A DNA stretch of 64,000 bases from Polyangiaceae bacterium (lineage in GTDB: Bacteria; Myxococcota_A; Polyangia; Polyangiales; Polyangiaceae). Location: positions 62,001 through 126,000 of the forward strand of contig JADJXL010000019.1 in the NCBI GenBank assembly GCA_016715885.1. Reading direction: 5' to 3'. The position numbers and the translations under genes were made by a program. The notes beneath the pieces were generated by a model that saw nothing but the letters and a program-made list of their open reading frames with translations, was not told the DNA's origin and ran no database searches. Shown one piece after another: positions 50,391-59,522 of this stretch (its first letter is position 1; each line of letters starts with the position of its first letter).

Positions 50391-51767
50391 TCAGGTCGTC
50401 ACGCGCTTGGCCAAAAAGTCGATGAGATCGATCTTCGAGATGATCCCGACGACACGCGTTCCGTCTGTCACGATCGCCACACGCGCATCGTTCAAAACGC
50501 CCTTCAAAAGCTCCACCTTCGTGTCGACCGTCACCGTCGCGTACTCGCTCTCGATGAGCCCCTGGATGCTCGAATCGAGGTTGCCTTTGCCTTCGACGAG
50601 GAACCTGAGCAGGTCGACTTCGTGAACGAGTCCGCAGAGTTGCCCGCTATCGACCACGGGGATCTGACTGATGCCGAACGTCTTCAGCTTGCTGATGAGC
50701 GTGCCCACGGAATCCTTCGGGCTCGCCGAAACGACCTCGCCGAGCGCCTTTCCGCTCAGCAGATCGCGCACGGTTCCAAGCGAATGCTCGTCTTCGAGGA
50801 AGCCGTTTTCGCGCATCCAGTTGTCGTTGAAGATCTTGCCGAGATACTTCGACGCGGCATCGGGCAAGAGCACCAAGATCCGCTCCTTGCGTCCGCTGTG
50901 TCTCGCGTACTTGATCGCTCCGGACACTGCGGCGCCGCCCGATCCACCGACGAAAAGCCCTTCGAGACGCACGAGATCGCGCGTCATGAGGAAGCACTCC
51001 TTGTCGTCGACGCGCACGACTTCGTCGATGATCTTTAGGTCCATCGTGCTCGGGAAGAAGTCTTCGCCGATGCCTTCGACCTTGTAGCTGAAGGGTTTTG
51101 TGATGCGCCCGGTTTTTACGAAGTCGTAATAAAGTGAGCCGACGGGATCGACACCCACGAGCCTGATCGAAGGCTTTTTCTCGCGCAGGTATCTTCCCGT
51201 GCCGCTGATGGTTCCGCCCGTGCCCATGCCTGCGACGAACACATCGACTTCATCGCCGCACTGCTCCCAAATCTCGGGGCCGGTCGAAAGGTAGTGAGCG
51301 TTCGGGTTGGAAGGATTGTGGTACTGGTTGGCGTAAAACGTGTTTGGGGTTTCTTCCGCGATACGTTTTGCGACTTGGTAGTAGCTGCGAGGATCGTCGG
51401 GTTCGACCGCGGTTGGACAAACGACGACTTTGGCTCCGAAGGCGCGCAGCGTGTCGATTTTTTCCTGCGACATCTTGTCGGGCATGACGAACACGCACTT
51501 GTAGCCGCGGACGGCCGCGTTCATCGCGAGTGCTGCGCCCGTGTTGCCGCTCGTTGCTTCCACGATCGTGCCGCCGGGCTTGAGGCCTGCGGCTTCGGCA
51601 TCGCGCAGCATGTTGATGGCGACGCGATCTTTGTGGCTACCGCCCGGATTCAGGTACTCGCACTTGACGTAGATCTCGCTCTCGAGCCCTTCGGTGACTT
51701 TGTTCAACTTGACGATCGGAGTGTGGCCAACGGCCTTGGTGATATCGCTGAGAGCGCCTCGCATCAT
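50391..51767 (-). CDS. Cystathionine-beta-synthase-type PLP enzyme with paired CBS domains
   Basis: 458 residues. The PLP core (1-330) has LNPGGSHKDRVAIN with PLP Lys46, IVEATSGNTGAALAMNAAV, FVAGMGTGGTISGTGRYLRE and a final GGSGGAAVSGAI. Two C-terminal CBS domains follow (about 335-455; GTLISKLKTFGISQIPVVDS, CGLVHEVDLLRFL; VVGIISKIDLIDFL), giving the layout of eukaryotic/bacterial cystathionine beta-synthase. It joins serine (or O-acetylserine) and homocysteine or a similar thiol. The start is set at the ATG pair 51767/51764; no strong Shine-Dalgarno is visible. Its operon with a carrier protein and an adenylation enzyme suggests it makes or modifies the amino acid that is loaded (inference). 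Confidence 0.93.
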   Translation of the reverse strand: MMRGALSDITKAVGHTPIVKLNKVTEGLESEIYVKCEYLNPGGSHKDRVAINMLRDAEAAGLKPGGTIVEATSGNTGAALAMNAAVRGYKCVFVMPDKMSQEKIDTLRAFGAKVVVCPTAVEPDDPRSYYQVAKRIAEETPNTFYANQYHNPSNPNAHYLSTGPEIWEQCGDEVDVFVAGMGTGGTISGTGRYLREKKPSIRLVGVDPVGSLYYDFVKTGRITKPFSYKVEGIGEDFFPSTMDLKIIDEVVRVDDKECFLMTRDLVRLEGLFVGGSGGAAVSGAIKYARHSGRKERILVLLPDAASKYLGKIFNDNWMRENGFLEDEHSLGTVRDLLSGKALGEVVSASPKDSVGTLISKLKTFGISQIPVVDSGQLCGLVHEVDLLRFLVEGKGNLDSSIQGLIESEYATVTVDTKVELLKGVLNDARVAIVTDGTRVVGIISKIDLIDFLAKRVTT

Positions 51768-51859
51768 GGCTGCGTTTTTAGACGCGAGTCGCAATGGGCA
51801 CAAGGGGCATTGCCCACAAGCGGATCGATCAGCGCGCCGAGCTCTCGCCGGTTGCCACC

Positions 51860-53227
51860 CTACGCAAGCTCACCGGCCAGCTTTTCCAATACTTCGCGCC
51901 GCGTGATCGCCACTGGCGCAATGGCTCGTGCAAGAGCTGCCACGGGCGGGCTGGCTTGCGACGCAAGGTATTCCTGCGCCGTGATTCTGCCGCGCATCCA
52001 GGGACGTGACGCCTCCATCCGCTCCATCAATGCTTTTTCCCCCAAAACTCGATAAAGATACGCCGTGTAAGGCGACGCAGGCAAATCGAATTCGGGCGGC
52101 GTGGGTCGTCCTTCTTCGAGCAGCCTCAGCATGACGGGATCCATGTCGTCCGAGCTTTTCGCGACTTTTGGTAGATACAATTCTGCATTCACGGACCTGA
52201 CCGGACTGCCTGGCACGGGAATGGCGCCCAAGAAAAATTCAATGGGCGCATCGCCTCCGGAGACGTGAGCAATCGCCTCCACGAGCGCAATGGTATAAAG
52301 CTTGGCGCGCAAATAGCGCACGGCCAAGTCGATGTTGCGTTTTGCTTGCGATATGCGACGTGCATGTTCTTCCGGGGAAGGTTCGCCTCGGTACACGTGA
52401 AAAACGCGTTCCGCATCGAGCTTCGATAAAAAGGCCTCCATTTTTTGGATGGCCATGCGATATTCACCCGTGCGATACACGCCCGGCGCTGCCAATGCCG
52501 GATTCGTTTCGGGCAAGAGGCGCCAGGTATTGTCGAGAAAACGCGCTGGGTCCTCTTCGGCAAAGTTTTCCACGTCGCGATTGCCAAGACGCGTCGCTAC
52601 GCGTACCGCATCTTCGCAGGCAGCGGCGTCGAGGTCGGGCAGGCTTAGATCGCGCAGCCGCGCCGCGAGGGCTTCCAAGGTATTGTTGTCGCGAAAAGGT
52701 ATCGTCGCTTCGATACCTGCTGCAATGCGTGCCAGTTGCGATTTCGATAAAAGGGGTGCCAAGCATTTCGTCGCGACGAGCGCACTTGCAAGCTCGTTCA
52801 ATCCCGCAAAAGGTGACAATTCATCGCCCGGCGCGCGGTCGAAGATGCGCGCCACCATCGCGGTCACGGGGTCTTCGAGGATCGCCAGCGACACGCGGTA
52901 ACCCGCTCCGTCGACCGGCGTGAGAAATGGCCGCAGGAGCTCGCCGATGGCACCGGGAAACCCGCGATCCACCTGCACATACACCACGTCATGAAAAATC
53001 CCCGCGAGCGTCTCGATGGGACTTGCACCGTGGGTCACCGTAAGCACGTGTTCGTGGCTATGAAATTCGCGCGCTTGTCCAGCGAGCGCTTCGTGCACCA
53101 CGAACACCGGACGTTCCAATTCGTGCGGCTTGGGGGACGCTCCGAGCGCCGTCAGAGCGTTCGAAAAAAGAACGAGAAATTGCTGAACAGTTGGAAGAAC
53201 CGCGTCGTCTGCGGGAAGAGGCAGCAT
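51860..53227 (-). CDS. HD-like protein of unknown function
   Basis: 455 residues from the ATG at 53227 (AAAGGA upstream). The N-terminal part has an HD-like pattern: several His at 56, 58/60 and 66 (FHSHEHVLTVTHG), then TLAGIFHDVVYVQVDRG (His79-Asp80), which resembles metal-dependent HD phosphohydrolases. The rest is helical without known motifs, ending in the PVAITRREVLEKLAGEL segment. No signal peptide. Its start codon faces that of the TonB receptor gene at 53226; the two start codons are adjacent if the receptor's first ATG is used. Activity cannot be told from sequence. Confidence 0.72.
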   Translation of the reverse strand: MLPLPADDAVLPTVQQFLVLFSNALTALGASPKPHELERPVFVVHEALAGQAREFHSHEHVLTVTHGASPIETLAGIFHDVVYVQVDRGFPGAIGELLRPFLTPVDGAGYRVSLAILEDPVTAMVARIFDRAPGDELSPFAGLNELASALVATKCLAPLLSKSQLARIAAGIEATIPFRDNNTLEALAARLRDLSLPDLDAAACEDAVRVATRLGNRDVENFAEEDPARFLDNTWRLLPETNPALAAPGVYRTGEYRMAIQKMEAFLSKLDAERVFHVYRGEPSPEEHARRISQAKRNIDLAVRYLRAKLYTIALVEAIAHVSGGDAPIEFFLGAIPVPGSPVRSVNAELYLPKVAKSSDDMDPVMLRLLEEGRPTPPEFDLPASPYTAYLYRVLGEKALMERMEASRPWMRGRITAQEYLASQASPPVAALARAIAPVAITRREVLEKLAGELA

Positions 53228-53300
53228 GGCGCATCCTTTCACAAGTTCATGCGGCTGTACATACGATTCTTTGGGTCAGTTGTTGCTTGCCCTTGGAGCC

Positions 53301-55535
53301 ATGCCATTGCATCTTGTGGCCGTGCGTAGGGTCATCCCCGGGATTTTTTTTGCTTCAACGTTCGCGCTTCCCGAAGCTCGTGCCGCAGACGAGACGCAAG
53401 ACGCGGCGCAAAAGAATTCCGATGGGAAGCCGCTCGAGGTGACGGTGCAAGCGCGCCCGACGGATCGCGCCGCAATCGAAGGGCGCCCGAGCTCCAAAGT
53501 CGACCGGCGAGACATGGACGAGCGGCTTCCTCGCTCCGCGCCCGACGCGCTTCGGTACGAACCCGGCGTATTCGTTCAACAAAGTGCTCATGGCCAAGGT
53601 TCGGCATTCATTCGCGGACGAACGGGCCAGCAAACCGTCATGCTCTTCGACGGCATTCGCATGAACACGAGCCTTTACCGGCAAGGCCCCAATCAATACT
53701 TTTTCACGCTCGATGCCCAAACGATCCATCACATCGACGTGATGCGCGGAGGCGGCTCCACGCGGTATGGATCCGACGCCATCGGCGGCGTTCTCGATGC
53801 GCGCCCCATCGAACCCACGGTCGACTTTTCGGGTCGCCGTTTCGTCATGCGCCCTCGAGCGTCCACACGTTTTGCGACGGCCGATGGCGAATTTACGCAT
53901 CGTTTTCAGATAGATACACAAATCGCGTCAAAAATAAGATTTTTGGGGGGTATTGGTCGTCGAGTGACCGGGCGCCTCGAAAGTGGTGGACCCGTACGTA
54001 GCCCGCGCACGGGACAAATACCGCTCGTCCCTGTCTTCGAGGATGACGGCCGCACGCAGCTTGGCACGGGATTTCGAGAAATCACCGGAGACGCTCGATT
54101 GGTCTTCGGTTTGTCCGGGGGAAGGCGGATCGTCGCAGCGACGTACATTTATCGACAATACGATTCTCCGCGCACGGATCAATGCCCGCCACCTTATGCA
54201 CCCCGAAGCGAGTGTTTGAATTACGATGAACAATTTCGCTCGCTCGCGTATGTCACCTTGGAAGGTCCATTCGGTCGTTTTTCGAAATTCGGCCGCATCG
54301 CGCTTTCGTATCAGCGACAGCACGAACGTCGCACGCTCGAAAGGCCCGAATCGTTCGTGCAAAACATTGGCCGCGATGCCGTCGATACATTCGGGCTCAC
54401 TGCGAATTTTAGTGGCCATGAAAAACAACTGCGTGAAGGAATCGACCTCCGCGTGGACGGCGGTACCGATGCATACGTTGATCTTGTGGCATCACGTGCA
54501 TGGACATCGTTCACCGACATTGACGCCGTCATTGCACTTTCTCGTGGTCAATACATCGATGGAGCTCGATACGTGCAAGCGGGTGCATTCGTCGAAGGCG
54601 AGCTTACTCTATTCGATCGCGTCATCGTGCGCGCTGGTGGACGCGGTGCGTTTGCGCATGCTCGTGCTGCAGCCGATCCTGCTTCCGGTACGCGGCCCGT
54701 GTCGGCTGCGTGGCCCATTGCGGTGGGTCATGTTGGCGCCGAAGTACGCGCGACGAAAAGCGTTTCGTTGCTTGCGAGCGTCGATCGTTCCTATCGAGCG
54801 CCAAACTTGGACGACCTCACGTCCCGCCAGCAATCGGGGCCTGGGTTTCAATTCGAAAACGCTAGCCTCGTACCCGAAAAGGCCGTCACGGTCGACGTGG
54901 GTGGTCGCTACACCGACAAATGGATCACTGCCGAAGTGTGGGGATATTATGCGACGGTTGGCGATGCCATTACGCGATCCATTCGTTCGATTGCGGATTG
55001 TCCGCCTGCAACGCCGCAGTGCAATACGAGCTGGTCGCGTTTTCAGCTCGTCAACAATCCTGGCAATTCGTTCGTCACGGGCGTCGAAGCATCCGTACGC
55101 GCACGATTGCCTCGTGGCTTCGATGCTCGAGCTACCGTGGCCTACGCGTATGGGAGCGCTCCCAATCCGCAAGCACCGCCCGATGATCCAAGCTTGTCGT
55201 ACGAGTCGCGTATTCCCATATCGAGGATTCCTCCGCTCAATGGATCGGCCGAAGTGCGCTGGATGAGTGATGTCGGGTTTTACGCCGGCATGGGATTACG
55301 GTGGGCGACGCTTCAGGATCGGCTTGCTCCGACCGATTTCACCGATGCACGTATTCCGGAGGGCGGTACGCCGGGATTTGCGGTGGTCGACATGCGAGCT
55401 GGTTATCGAATGCGTCGCAACTTGGTCGTCACGACCGTGCTAGAAAACATCGGCGATGTGGCGTATCGTTACCACGGTTCGGCCGTCAACGGGCCGGGCC
55501 GAGGCTTCATCATAAACGTCGAGGCAGGATTATGA
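53301..55535 (+). CDS. TonB-dependent outer-membrane receptor
   Basis: 744 residues from the ATG at 53301, which places a signal peptide (RRVIPGIFFASTFALPEARA) at the N-terminus; an ATG at 53226 would add 25 residues. The plug domain has LPRSAPDALRYEPGVFVQQS, FIRGRTGQQTVMLFDGIRMN and IDVMRGGGSTRYGSDAIGGV. The barrel follows with many strands, ending in RGFIINVEAGL instead of the common terminal Phe. It imports siderophore, haem, metal or other substrate using TonB energy; specificity cannot be told. Its stop overlaps the next gene's ATG by four bases (ATGA), so the lipoprotein is a likely partner. Confidence 0.93.
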   Translation: MPLHLVAVRRVIPGIFFASTFALPEARAADETQDAAQKNSDGKPLEVTVQARPTDRAAIEGRPSSKVDRRDMDERLPRSAPDALRYEPGVFVQQSAHGQGSAFIRGRTGQQTVMLFDGIRMNTSLYRQGPNQYFFTLDAQTIHHIDVMRGGGSTRYGSDAIGGVLDARPIEPTVDFSGRRFVMRPRASTRFATADGEFTHRFQIDTQIASKIRFLGGIGRRVTGRLESGGPVRSPRTGQIPLVPVFEDDGRTQLGTGFREITGDARLVFGLSGGRRIVAATYIYRQYDSPRTDQCPPPYAPRSECLNYDEQFRSLAYVTLEGPFGRFSKFGRIALSYQRQHERRTLERPESFVQNIGRDAVDTFGLTANFSGHEKQLREGIDLRVDGGTDAYVDLVASRAWTSFTDIDAVIALSRGQYIDGARYVQAGAFVEGELTLFDRVIVRAGGRGAFAHARAAADPASGTRPVSAAWPIAVGHVGAEVRATKSVSLLASVDRSYRAPNLDDLTSRQQSGPGFQFENASLVPEKAVTVDVGGRYTDKWITAEVWGYYATVGDAITRSIRSIADCPPATPQCNTSWSRFQLVNNPGNSFVTGVEASVRARLPRGFDARATVAYAYGSAPNPQAPPDDPSLSYESRIPISRIPPLNGSAEVRWMSDVGFYAGMGLRWATLQDRLAPTDFTDARIPEGGTPGFAVVDMRAGYRMRRNLVVTTVLENIGDVAYRYHGSAVNGPGRGFIINVEAGL

Positions 55536-56659
55536 CAAACCTTGGGCATCGTGTTCTTCGTGCAGTTTCCATCTCCGTGCTTGCTGCGTCGAGCTTCGCT
55601 TGCGAAGCTGAAGATCCCGAAGTGAAAAACCCCATCGGCACAGGCGGTAATGGCGGAGCTGACGTCGTCACTTGCGATGCAAATGAAGGCGTCGCCGATA
55701 TGTCTGGCGCCATGTGCGCACCCCTTTCGGACGATTACACGCCGCGCGACAGTGCTTCGGCGAACGACACGTGGCCAGCGTGCATCAGCGACGGCAACGA
55801 ATACGTCAGATTCGATCAAAACATCAGCAGCATCGCGCGCGTCAATGCATTCATACAAATTGGCGAAATCCTCGGATTTGGCGGTTTGAAAGCACCCACG
55901 CCACAGGAATTTCTCGATGCTCGCGTCATCTATTCGCAAGAGCAGGGGATCGAATCGCGTGTGGCTCGTCGCGAAGACGAACATTATCCTCCCGCACCCA
56001 AACTGTGCCGCGACATGACGCCCGATGAACTAGCGCAATACCCCGACCGCTGCGTGGGTCCCGTGCGCATCCGCCCCATACTCAACCTCGCGTTCGAAGA
56101 GGGAATCAAAGGTAATCAGCCCGTGATCAATGCAGCTCGTATCGAAGCTGCGCTGCTATGGTTCCTATACGCGTCCATTTACAAGGAAGCCACGACGGCC
56201 GCGATGAACGTGCTCGACACGGATTCGATGTGGGCCAAGTATACAGCCGGCGAGCCGCGTGAAAATCCAATGGGGCTCGCGAAATACATTCAAGCGCGTA
56301 GCCAGGAAGCGCACGATCGCATTTGGGATGGCCTTCTCGCCGTGCGCTGCTGGCGGGACCTCGACAATCCATCCGGTGTATCGATGGATCCGGTCATGCA
56401 CGAGCGTGCACGAGCGCAGCTCGATCGCGCATTGATTCGCGGCATGGCGCTGATTTTGCGTCAACGAGTGCAGGTGATCGAATGCGAACCCGCATGGGAG
56501 ACCGTGGAAATCCTCGGAGGCGTGCTCATGCGGGAAGCGCAAGTACGCGACCCCGCTCAAGCTGCCATTTTCATTGAAGAAGTATCGAAGCGCCGCCCCG
56601 ATCCGGTCGACAAGGAAAGACTCATTGGGGCGATCGACGCGCTCTTTCCCTGTCCGTAA
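55532..56659 (+). CDS. Putative lipoprotein partner of the TonB receptor
   Basis: 375 residues. The signal peptide ends in a Cys (ISVLAASSFACEAEDPE), with a Gly/Asn-rich spacer (GTGGNGGADV), so it is a probable lipoprotein. The mature region is helical with several Cys pairs and segments such as VRIRPILNLAFEEGIKGNQP, ARIEAALLWFLYASIYKEAT and AQLDRALIRGMALILRQRVQ. I do not recognise the family; imelysin-like or SusD-like substrate-capture roles would fit the context but are not shown. Translation is coupled to the receptor through ATGA. Confidence 0.75.
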   Translation: MTNLGHRVLRAVSISVLAASSFACEAEDPEVKNPIGTGGNGGADVVTCDANEGVADMSGAMCAPLSDDYTPRDSASANDTWPACISDGNEYVRFDQNISSIARVNAFIQIGEILGFGGLKAPTPQEFLDARVIYSQEQGIESRVARREDEHYPPAPKLCRDMTPDELAQYPDRCVGPVRIRPILNLAFEEGIKGNQPVINAARIEAALLWFLYASIYKEATTAAMNVLDTDSMWAKYTAGEPRENPMGLAKYIQARSQEAHDRIWDGLLAVRCWRDLDNPSGVSMDPVMHERARAQLDRALIRGMALILRQRVQVIECEPAWETVEILGGVLMREAQVRDPAQAAIFIEEVSKRRPDPVDKERLIGAIDALFPCP

Positions 56660-56701
56660 GAGATTACGTTTACGCGGTGAGGCGCGAATTCCGATGATGC
56701 C

Positions 56702-58765
56702 TCATAGATCCGTACACAACGGATCCGCCGGATCACATCTCGACGGCGATCGCACTTGCGTATCCCTTTCGCCATTCGAACGTTCGGGCAACTTCGCAGC
56801 AGCTCGCACGAGCTCCACGAATGCGCGCCTATGTCCACCGGGATCTTCGCCGAGCGATCCTTCCGCCAGCGAAACCACCTGCGACATCGTCGCATTGCCT
56901 TTATGCGGCGAGCTTCGCAGAATCATCCCGAATGCCGCGACGGATGCCGCAAATCGAAAATCCGTGCTCGCTTCCGCAAAGGTTTTCCCCTTATCGATTG
57001 CAGTCACCTCGAGCAAGCGGCTCGTCGCTCCATTCGGCTCCTTGTAACGAAGTTTTACCGTCACCAGTTCATTCGATTGCCCTGCGTCCGTGACCTGGCC
57101 CGGTGATTGGTACTTCAGCGGATCCGTGCCCGGTTTGTCCTGCTTCGCGCCCGCAATAACCACTTCGTAAAGCGCCGTCACCGAATGCCCTGCTCCAATG
57201 TCTCCCGCATCCTTGCGATCGTCATTGAAATCCCGATGCGCGAGCATTCTATTTTCATAGCCAATCAGCCGAAACGACTGTACGAGGCGCGGATTCCATT
57301 CCACTTGAATCTTCACGTCCTTTGCAATCGTCACCAGTGTCCCCATCACCTGCTCGACCAACACTTTGCGCGCTTCGCTCATGTCGTCCACGTAGGCATA
57401 GTTGCCATTGCCTCGTTGCGCGAGCGACTCGAGCGTATCGTCCTTGTAGTTGCCCATTCCAAACCCGAGGACGCTCAGAAAAACCCCCGACTTGGCTTTT
57501 TGGGCGATGAGGTCCACCAAACTCGAGCGATCCGTGACGCCCACGTTGAAGTCGCCGTCCGTCGCCAGAATGACGCGATTCGTGCCGCCTTCGATGAAGT
57601 TGCGCGTCGCCTGCGCATACGCAAGCTCGATGCCTTCACCTCCATTGGTCGATCCGCCCGCATTGAGATTGTCGAGCGCATTCATGATCGTACGTTTGTC
57701 CGCGCCCGATGTCGGCGGCAAAACGAGCCCCGATGCGCCCGCATATACCACGATCGATACGCGATCCCGCGCATCGAGCTGGTTGACGAGCAGTCCCAGC
57801 GAACGTTTCAATAGTGGCAATTTGTTCGCAGACTCCATCGACCCCGACACGTCGATCAAAAATACCAGATTCGTGCCTGCGCGGCTTGCTCGGTCAATCG
57901 ACTTTCCTTTGAGCGATATCCGCACGAGCCTATTTGCAGGCGTCCAGGGCGCGGACGTGACATCCGTACGCACGGCAAACGGAGCGTCCCCGACCGGTAC
58001 CGCGTCGTCGTACGGAAAATAATTGATGAGCTCTTCGATGCGTACGGCACCTTTGGGCGGCCTTTGCGATCGCTCGATGTAGCGTCGCATGATCGAATAC
58101 GACGCCGTATCCACGTCGATCGAAAATGTCGACCGCGGATCCGTTGCCACGTCGATGAATGGATTTTCATCGATCGGCGCATACGATTCCGTATTGAACG
58201 CCGGCGGGACATCAGAAGCAGCTTTTAATGCTGAGCTCGCTTTGCTGTCAATTCGACGTCGAGCCCGCTCTTTTATCTGGTCGAGCAGTGGTTCCCGTTC
58301 GCCGTCATCTTTTGCTTTGACAATCGTCTTTTGCTGCAGCTTACTGTTCCATAGACGCTCGAGCTCAGCTTCCTTCTCGCGTCGCTCCGCCTCCATCGCT
58401 TCGGTCCTCTCGCGGCTCTGCTTGTATTGCGGGAACACGAACAGCGTTGCCGCCGCTGCCATTGCCAGGGCCGCGGTCGTCGGATACCAAACGGTTCGCA
58501 ATACCTTTCGGCGACGGAGCATCGCAATGGGTTTGTCCTGAGCGACTGCGTCCTCGATGGTCTTTTTCTTGGCCTCAGGCAGCTCCTTCGCGCTTTTTTC
58601 CGCAAGCCCCTCGCGAAGCAGCCCTGCGACATTACGCAAGTCTTCGATTTCCTGCAAAATGTCCGTATCGTCCCCGATTTCGTCGAGCAACGCTTGCTTT
58701 TCCTCGGGAGGCAATTCATCGAGCGCAAGGGCAATCAGGCGCGGATCGTCTTTCGAGATCGTCAT
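56702..58765 (-). CDS. Membrane-anchored VWA-domain protein (YfbK-like), sigma-factor partner
   Basis: 687 residues. Residues 1-70 are an acidic helical region like the cytoplasmic part of anti-sigma factors without zinc (DDPRLIALALDELPPEEKQA). One membrane helix is at about 94-114. A charged coiled coil (ERTEAMEAERREKEAELERL) follows. The YfbK-type VWA domain has the MIDAS DVSGS (305-309), STNGGEG and ATDGDFNVG, followed by a DUF3520-like C-terminal region. The MIDAS is complete. Its start overlaps the ECF sigma gene stop by four bases, so it probably regulates that sigma factor (inference from order). Confidence 0.9.
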   Translation of the reverse strand: MTISKDDPRLIALALDELPPEEKQALLDEIGDDTDILQEIEDLRNVAGLLREGLAEKSAKELPEAKKKTIEDAVAQDKPIAMLRRRKVLRTVWYPTTAALAMAAAATLFVFPQYKQSRERTEAMEAERREKEAELERLWNSKLQQKTIVKAKDDGEREPLLDQIKERARRRIDSKASSALKAASDVPPAFNTESYAPIDENPFIDVATDPRSTFSIDVDTASYSIMRRYIERSQRPPKGAVRIEELINYFPYDDAVPVGDAPFAVRTDVTSAPWTPANRLVRISLKGKSIDRASRAGTNLVFLIDVSGSMESANKLPLLKRSLGLLVNQLDARDRVSIVVYAGASGLVLPPTSGADKRTIMNALDNLNAGGSTNGGEGIELAYAQATRNFIEGGTNRVILATDGDFNVGVTDRSSLVDLIAQKAKSGVFLSVLGFGMGNYKDDTLESLAQRGNGNYAYVDDMSEARKVLVEQVMGTLVTIAKDVKIQVEWNPRLVQSFRLIGYENRMLAHRDFNDDRKDAGDIGAGHSVTALYEVVIAGAKQDKPGTDPLKYQSPGQVTDAGQSNELVTVKLRYKEPNGATSRLLEVTAIDKGKTFAEASTDFRFAASVAAFGMILRSSPHKGNATMSQVVSLAEGSLGEDPGGHRRAFVELVRAAAKLPERSNGERDTQVRSPSRCDPADPLCTDL

Positions 58766-59289
58766 CGGATGTTCCCTCCAGCGCTCTTGTCCTTCTTGTC
58801 GATGCTTTGACGCAAACTCTTCAATGCCGTGTGCAAAAGCACCCCCACGTTGGAAACACTCGTGCCCAGCACATCCGCGATTTCTTGATAACTGAGATCC
58901 CCGCTGAACTTCAATAGCACAGCCTCGCGCTGCTTTTCGGGAAGCGTATCGAGCGCGCCCATCACACGCTGCATTGCTTCTTTACGCTCGAATGCATCCG
59001 ATGGGAGAGATTGATCGGTTTGCATGACATCATCCATTTCCGCCACCGATTCGGTGTGGCGTTTGTCCCGCCGCATGTCGAATGCCCGATTCCGACACAC
59101 CTTGAACAGCCAGGCGCGCAAATGAGGCTCGACCTCGCTGCGCTCTTGCTTGCAAAGGCGCAAAAACGTGTCCTGAACTACGTCGTTTGCCAAGCTTTGC
59201 CCCACGATCGCCGACGCATAACGCAAAAGCGGCTGCTCGTATCGCTCGAGGGCGACCATGACCCAATGATGCGTCGTGCCATTCGACAT
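58762..59289 (-). CDS. ECF-type RNA polymerase sigma factor
   Basis: 175 residues from the ATG at 59289; an ATG at 59313 would add 8. Sigma-2 has ALERYEQPLLRYASAIVGQS, NDVVQDTFLRLCKQ and LRAWLFKVCRNRAFDMRRDK. Sigma-4 has LDTLPEKQREAVLLKFSGDL, SYQEIADVLGTSVSNVGVLL and LHTALKSLRQSI. No C-terminal extension. It is encoded just before, and coupled to, the VWA protein that has an anti-sigma-like N-terminus. Promoters for this operon and the divergent MYXO-CTERM gene lie within 59290-59522 (233 bases), where I see no clear ECF -35 (GGAAC) motif. Confidence 0.92.
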   Translation of the reverse strand: MSNGTTHHWVMVALERYEQPLLRYASAIVGQSLANDVVQDTFLRLCKQERSEVEPHLRAWLFKVCRNRAFDMRRDKRHTESVAEMDDVMQTDQSLPSDAFERKEAMQRVMGALDTLPEKQREAVLLKFSGDLSYQEIADVLGTSVSNVGVLLHTALKSLRQSIDKKDKSAGGNIR

Positions 59290-59522
59290 GCGGCTCTGTC
59301 TCGTTGCTCCCATCAACGGAGGCGAAGAAATTTTCTTAGGATCTTTTTGTTCGGGCGTCGAGAATTGATAAATTGTTGCGTGGAGCACGTGGTCGGTGTG
59401 GGTCTGTGCACAATTGGGTAGCGTTCTTGTGCTAGGATGGTAGAAAATGTGTTTTGAATGAATATCTTGTGCAAGGTGGGCAACGAAGGCGGCCGGTGTG
59501 TTCTGTTTTGCGGAGGGACATC

